A stretch of DNA of 43,615 bases, taken from assembly GCA_024692235.1 (NCBI GenBank), contig JAILMW010000015.1, positions 1 through 43,615 of the forward strand, read 5' to 3'. Both the position numbers and the translations under genes were made by a program. Positions 42,018 through 43,615 of this stretch are shown in pieces. The notes below the pieces were generated by a model, which was not told where the DNA came from, ran no database searches, and saw only the letters and a program-made list of their open reading frames with translations. The stretch's first letter is position 1. The number at the start of each line of letters is the position of its first letter. The DNA is from Saccharofermentans sp. GTDB taxonomy: Bacteria; Bacillota; Clostridia; Saccharofermentanales; Saccharofermentanaceae.

Positions 42018-43615
42018 TCAGTCTCCGCCGTGGATCGTCTCGAAAGTGAGTCCGAGATTCTCATTGTGATCGACAGCCCAGTCGACTGCCCACTCGGATT
42101 CGAAAAGAACGACCGGCTCCTCATCACGGTCAAGGACCAGCATTGAGGTTGAGGTAAGCGTCATTATTTTCGGATCGAAATCCTCCTTCTCGGACTTAAC
42201 CCAGCGAGCGAGACGGTAGGGAAGGGAAGTGCGGACGATCTCAACGCCGTACTCGGATGAGAGACGGTACTCCAGAACGTCAAACTGGAGGATACCGACA
42301 ACGCCCATGATGTAGGTCTCGGTACCGATGTTAGGCTGCTTGAAGAGCTGAACTGCGCCTTCCTGCGAAAGCTGCTCGATTCCCTTGAGGAACTGCTTTC
42401 TCTTCATGGAATCCTTAGGCTCGACGCGTGCGAAGTTCTCGGGCGAGAATACAGGGATCGGATCGAACTCGAACTTGCGGTTGGATGAGATTATGGTATC
42501 GCCGATACGGAAGTTGCCCGGATCGAAAATACCGATGATGTCACCTGCATAAGCCTCCTCGGTGATGGCACGGTCCTGCGCCATAAACTGCTGGGGCTGC
42601 GCGAGAGTGATCTTCTTTCCGGTCCTCATGAGATTAACGGACATGTTCTTCTCATACTGGCCGGAGCAGATGCGGATGAAAGCCATTCTGTCGCGGTGTG
42701 AAGGATCCATGTTTGCCTGGATCTTGAATACGAAGCCGGAGAACATTTCCTCTTCCGGTTCGATGGTGCCGTCAGTCGAGTGATGTGAAGCCGGTGAAGG
42801 TGCCATCTTCAGGAAGTGCTTGAGGAAAGGCTCAACGCCGAAGTTGGTGATGGCTGAACCGAAGAATACGGGTGTCAGCTGCCCGTGAAGAACCTTGTCC
42901 ATGTCGAGCTCGTCGCCTGCCATATCGAGAAGTTCGATGTCGTTTCTCAATACCTCGAGATGACCGGGCATGAGCATCTTGTCGAGCGCGGGATCGTCGA
43001 TTCCTGAGACCTTCTCGGTAACCATGGATGCACCGTGGTCGTTGTTTTCCTTGTCGAAGACGAGGACGCTCTGTGTAGCTCTCTCGTAAACACCCTCGAA
43101 ATCGCCGTCTGTGCCGATCGGCCAGTTGACGGGGCATGAACGGATGCCCAAGACCTTTTCGAGCTCGTCCATGAGGTCGAACGGGTTCTTTGCAGCACGG
43201 TCCATCTTGTTAACGAAGGTGAAGATCGGAATGCCTCTTCTGCGGCAGACCTGGAAAAGCTTAATTGTCTGGGCCTCGACACCTTTTGCACCGTCGAGGA
43301 CCATGACCGCGGCGTCAGCAGCGCAGAGCGTACGGTATGTATCCTCGGAGAAGTCCTGGTGTCCGGGGGTATCGAGGATGTTGATGTGGCAGCCGTCATA
43401 TTCGAACTGCATTACTGATGAAGTTACCGAGATACCACGCTTCTTTTCGATCTCCATCCAGTCGGATGTTGCATGGCGCGCAGCCTTTCTGGCCTTGACG
43501 GAACCTGCCTGGTGGATGGCTCCGCCGTAAAGGAGGAGTTTCTCGGTAATGGTTGTCTTACCTGCGTCCGGGTGCGATATTATCGCGAACGTGCGGCGTC
43601 TTTTTATTTCCTCGA
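42018..43615 (-). CDS. prfC: Peptide chain release factor 3 (N-terminus cut by window edge)
   Basis: A translational GTPase that recycles release factors 1 and 2 after termination. The frame is open through the window edge: RRRTFAIISHPDAGKTTITE carries the G1 P-loop, followed by KARHATSDWMEIEKKRGI (G2/switch I), DTPGHQDFSEDTYRT (G3) and NKMDR (G4), with EF-Tu-like and RF3 C-terminal domains after it. Only about 7-10 residues are missing compared with family members near 530 residues. The in-frame ATG at 43457 is internal, since the G1 motif lies upstream of it. Confidence 0.95.
   Translation of the reverse strand, partial: EEIKRRRTFAIISHPDAGKTTITEKLLLYGGAIHQAGSVKARKAARHATSDWMEIEKKRGISVTSSVMQFEYDGCHINILDTPGHQDFSEDTYRTLCAADAAVMVLDGAKGVEAQTIKLFQVCRRRGIPIFTFVNKMDRAAKNPFDLMDELEKVLGIRSCPVNWPIGTDGDFEGVYERATQSVLVFDKENNDHGASMVTEKVSGIDDPALDKMLMPGHLEVLRNDIELLDMAGDELDMDKVLHGQLTPVFFGSAITNFGVEPFLKHFLKMAPSPASHHSTDGTIEPEEEMFSGFVFKIQANMDPSHRDRMAFIRICSGQYEKNMSVNLMRTGKKITLAQPQQFMAQDRAITEEAYAGDIIGIFDPGNFRIGDTIISSNRKFEFDPIPVFSPENFARVEPKDSMKRKQFLKGIEQLSQEGAVQLFKQPNIGTETYIMGVVGILQFDVLEYRLSSEYGVEIVRTSLPYRLARWVKSEKEDFDPKIMTLTSTSMLVLDRDEEPVVLFESEWAVDWAVDHNENLGLTFETIHGGD

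Overview
The window looks like a chromosomal segment from an anaerobic Clostridia-type Firmicute of mid G+C content. Pointers are the strong GGAGG-type ribosome sites, a lipoprotein-anchored sugar ABC importer, Clostridia-typical families (DUF990 ABC permeases, XRE-DUF5680, DUF624, DUF4867, split transketolase) and many HD-GYP/GGDEF proteins. A rumen or gut fibre degrader is a reasonable guess, but the species cannot be read from this sequence. No rRNA, tRNA, CRISPR array, insertion sequence or phage gene was seen.

Left third (1-20 kb), mixed housekeeping and regulation: a 5'-truncated SpoU/TrmH RNA methyltransferase, an HD_3 phosphohydrolase, a MATE exporter, an XRE-DUF5680 regulator, a 1053-residue propeller sensor with an HD-GYP output domain, a leftward three-gene DUF990-type ABC exporter, an AraC regulator, a very long alanine-rich helical protein, an SMP-30-like protein, a second HD-GYP protein with a 7TM-type sensor, fabF with a divergent TetR gene, a metallo-beta-lactamase-fold hydrolase and an ABC half-transporter.

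Middle (19.5-28.5 kb): a TetR gene with matching operators on both sides, a small membrane XRE protein, then a pentose-glycan regulatory island. In the island two paralogous proteins, each a LacI-type sugar-sensor fold joined to a GGDEF diguanylate cyclase and lacking the LacI DNA-binding domain, alternate with two cytosolic GH43 glycosidases. A YfcE-like metallophosphoesterase overlaps the end of the second cyclase.

Right third (28.7-42 kb): a pentose catabolic operon (xylulokinase, DUF4867, L-fucose/L-arabinose isomerase family protein, both transketolase halves), then DUF624, a sugar ABC importer (lipoprotein plus two permeases, no ATPase), an AraC regulator and a GH3 beta-xylosidase/glucosidase. 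The inferred flow is: import of xylo- or arabino-oligosaccharides, cytosolic hydrolysis by GH43 and GH3, isomerisation and phosphorylation to xylulose 5-phosphate, then transketolase. The window ends inside prfC (release factor 3).

The most interesting system is the pair of predicted soluble sugar-sensing diguanylate cyclases placed among xylan genes, in a window that also holds two HD-GYP proteins. Other points worth checking are an inverted repeat that would hide a ribosome site in read-through RNA while enclosing a promoter, a TetR operator pair, a 14-bp perfect inverted repeat between fabF and tetR, and a FucI-like isomerase where xylA might be expected.
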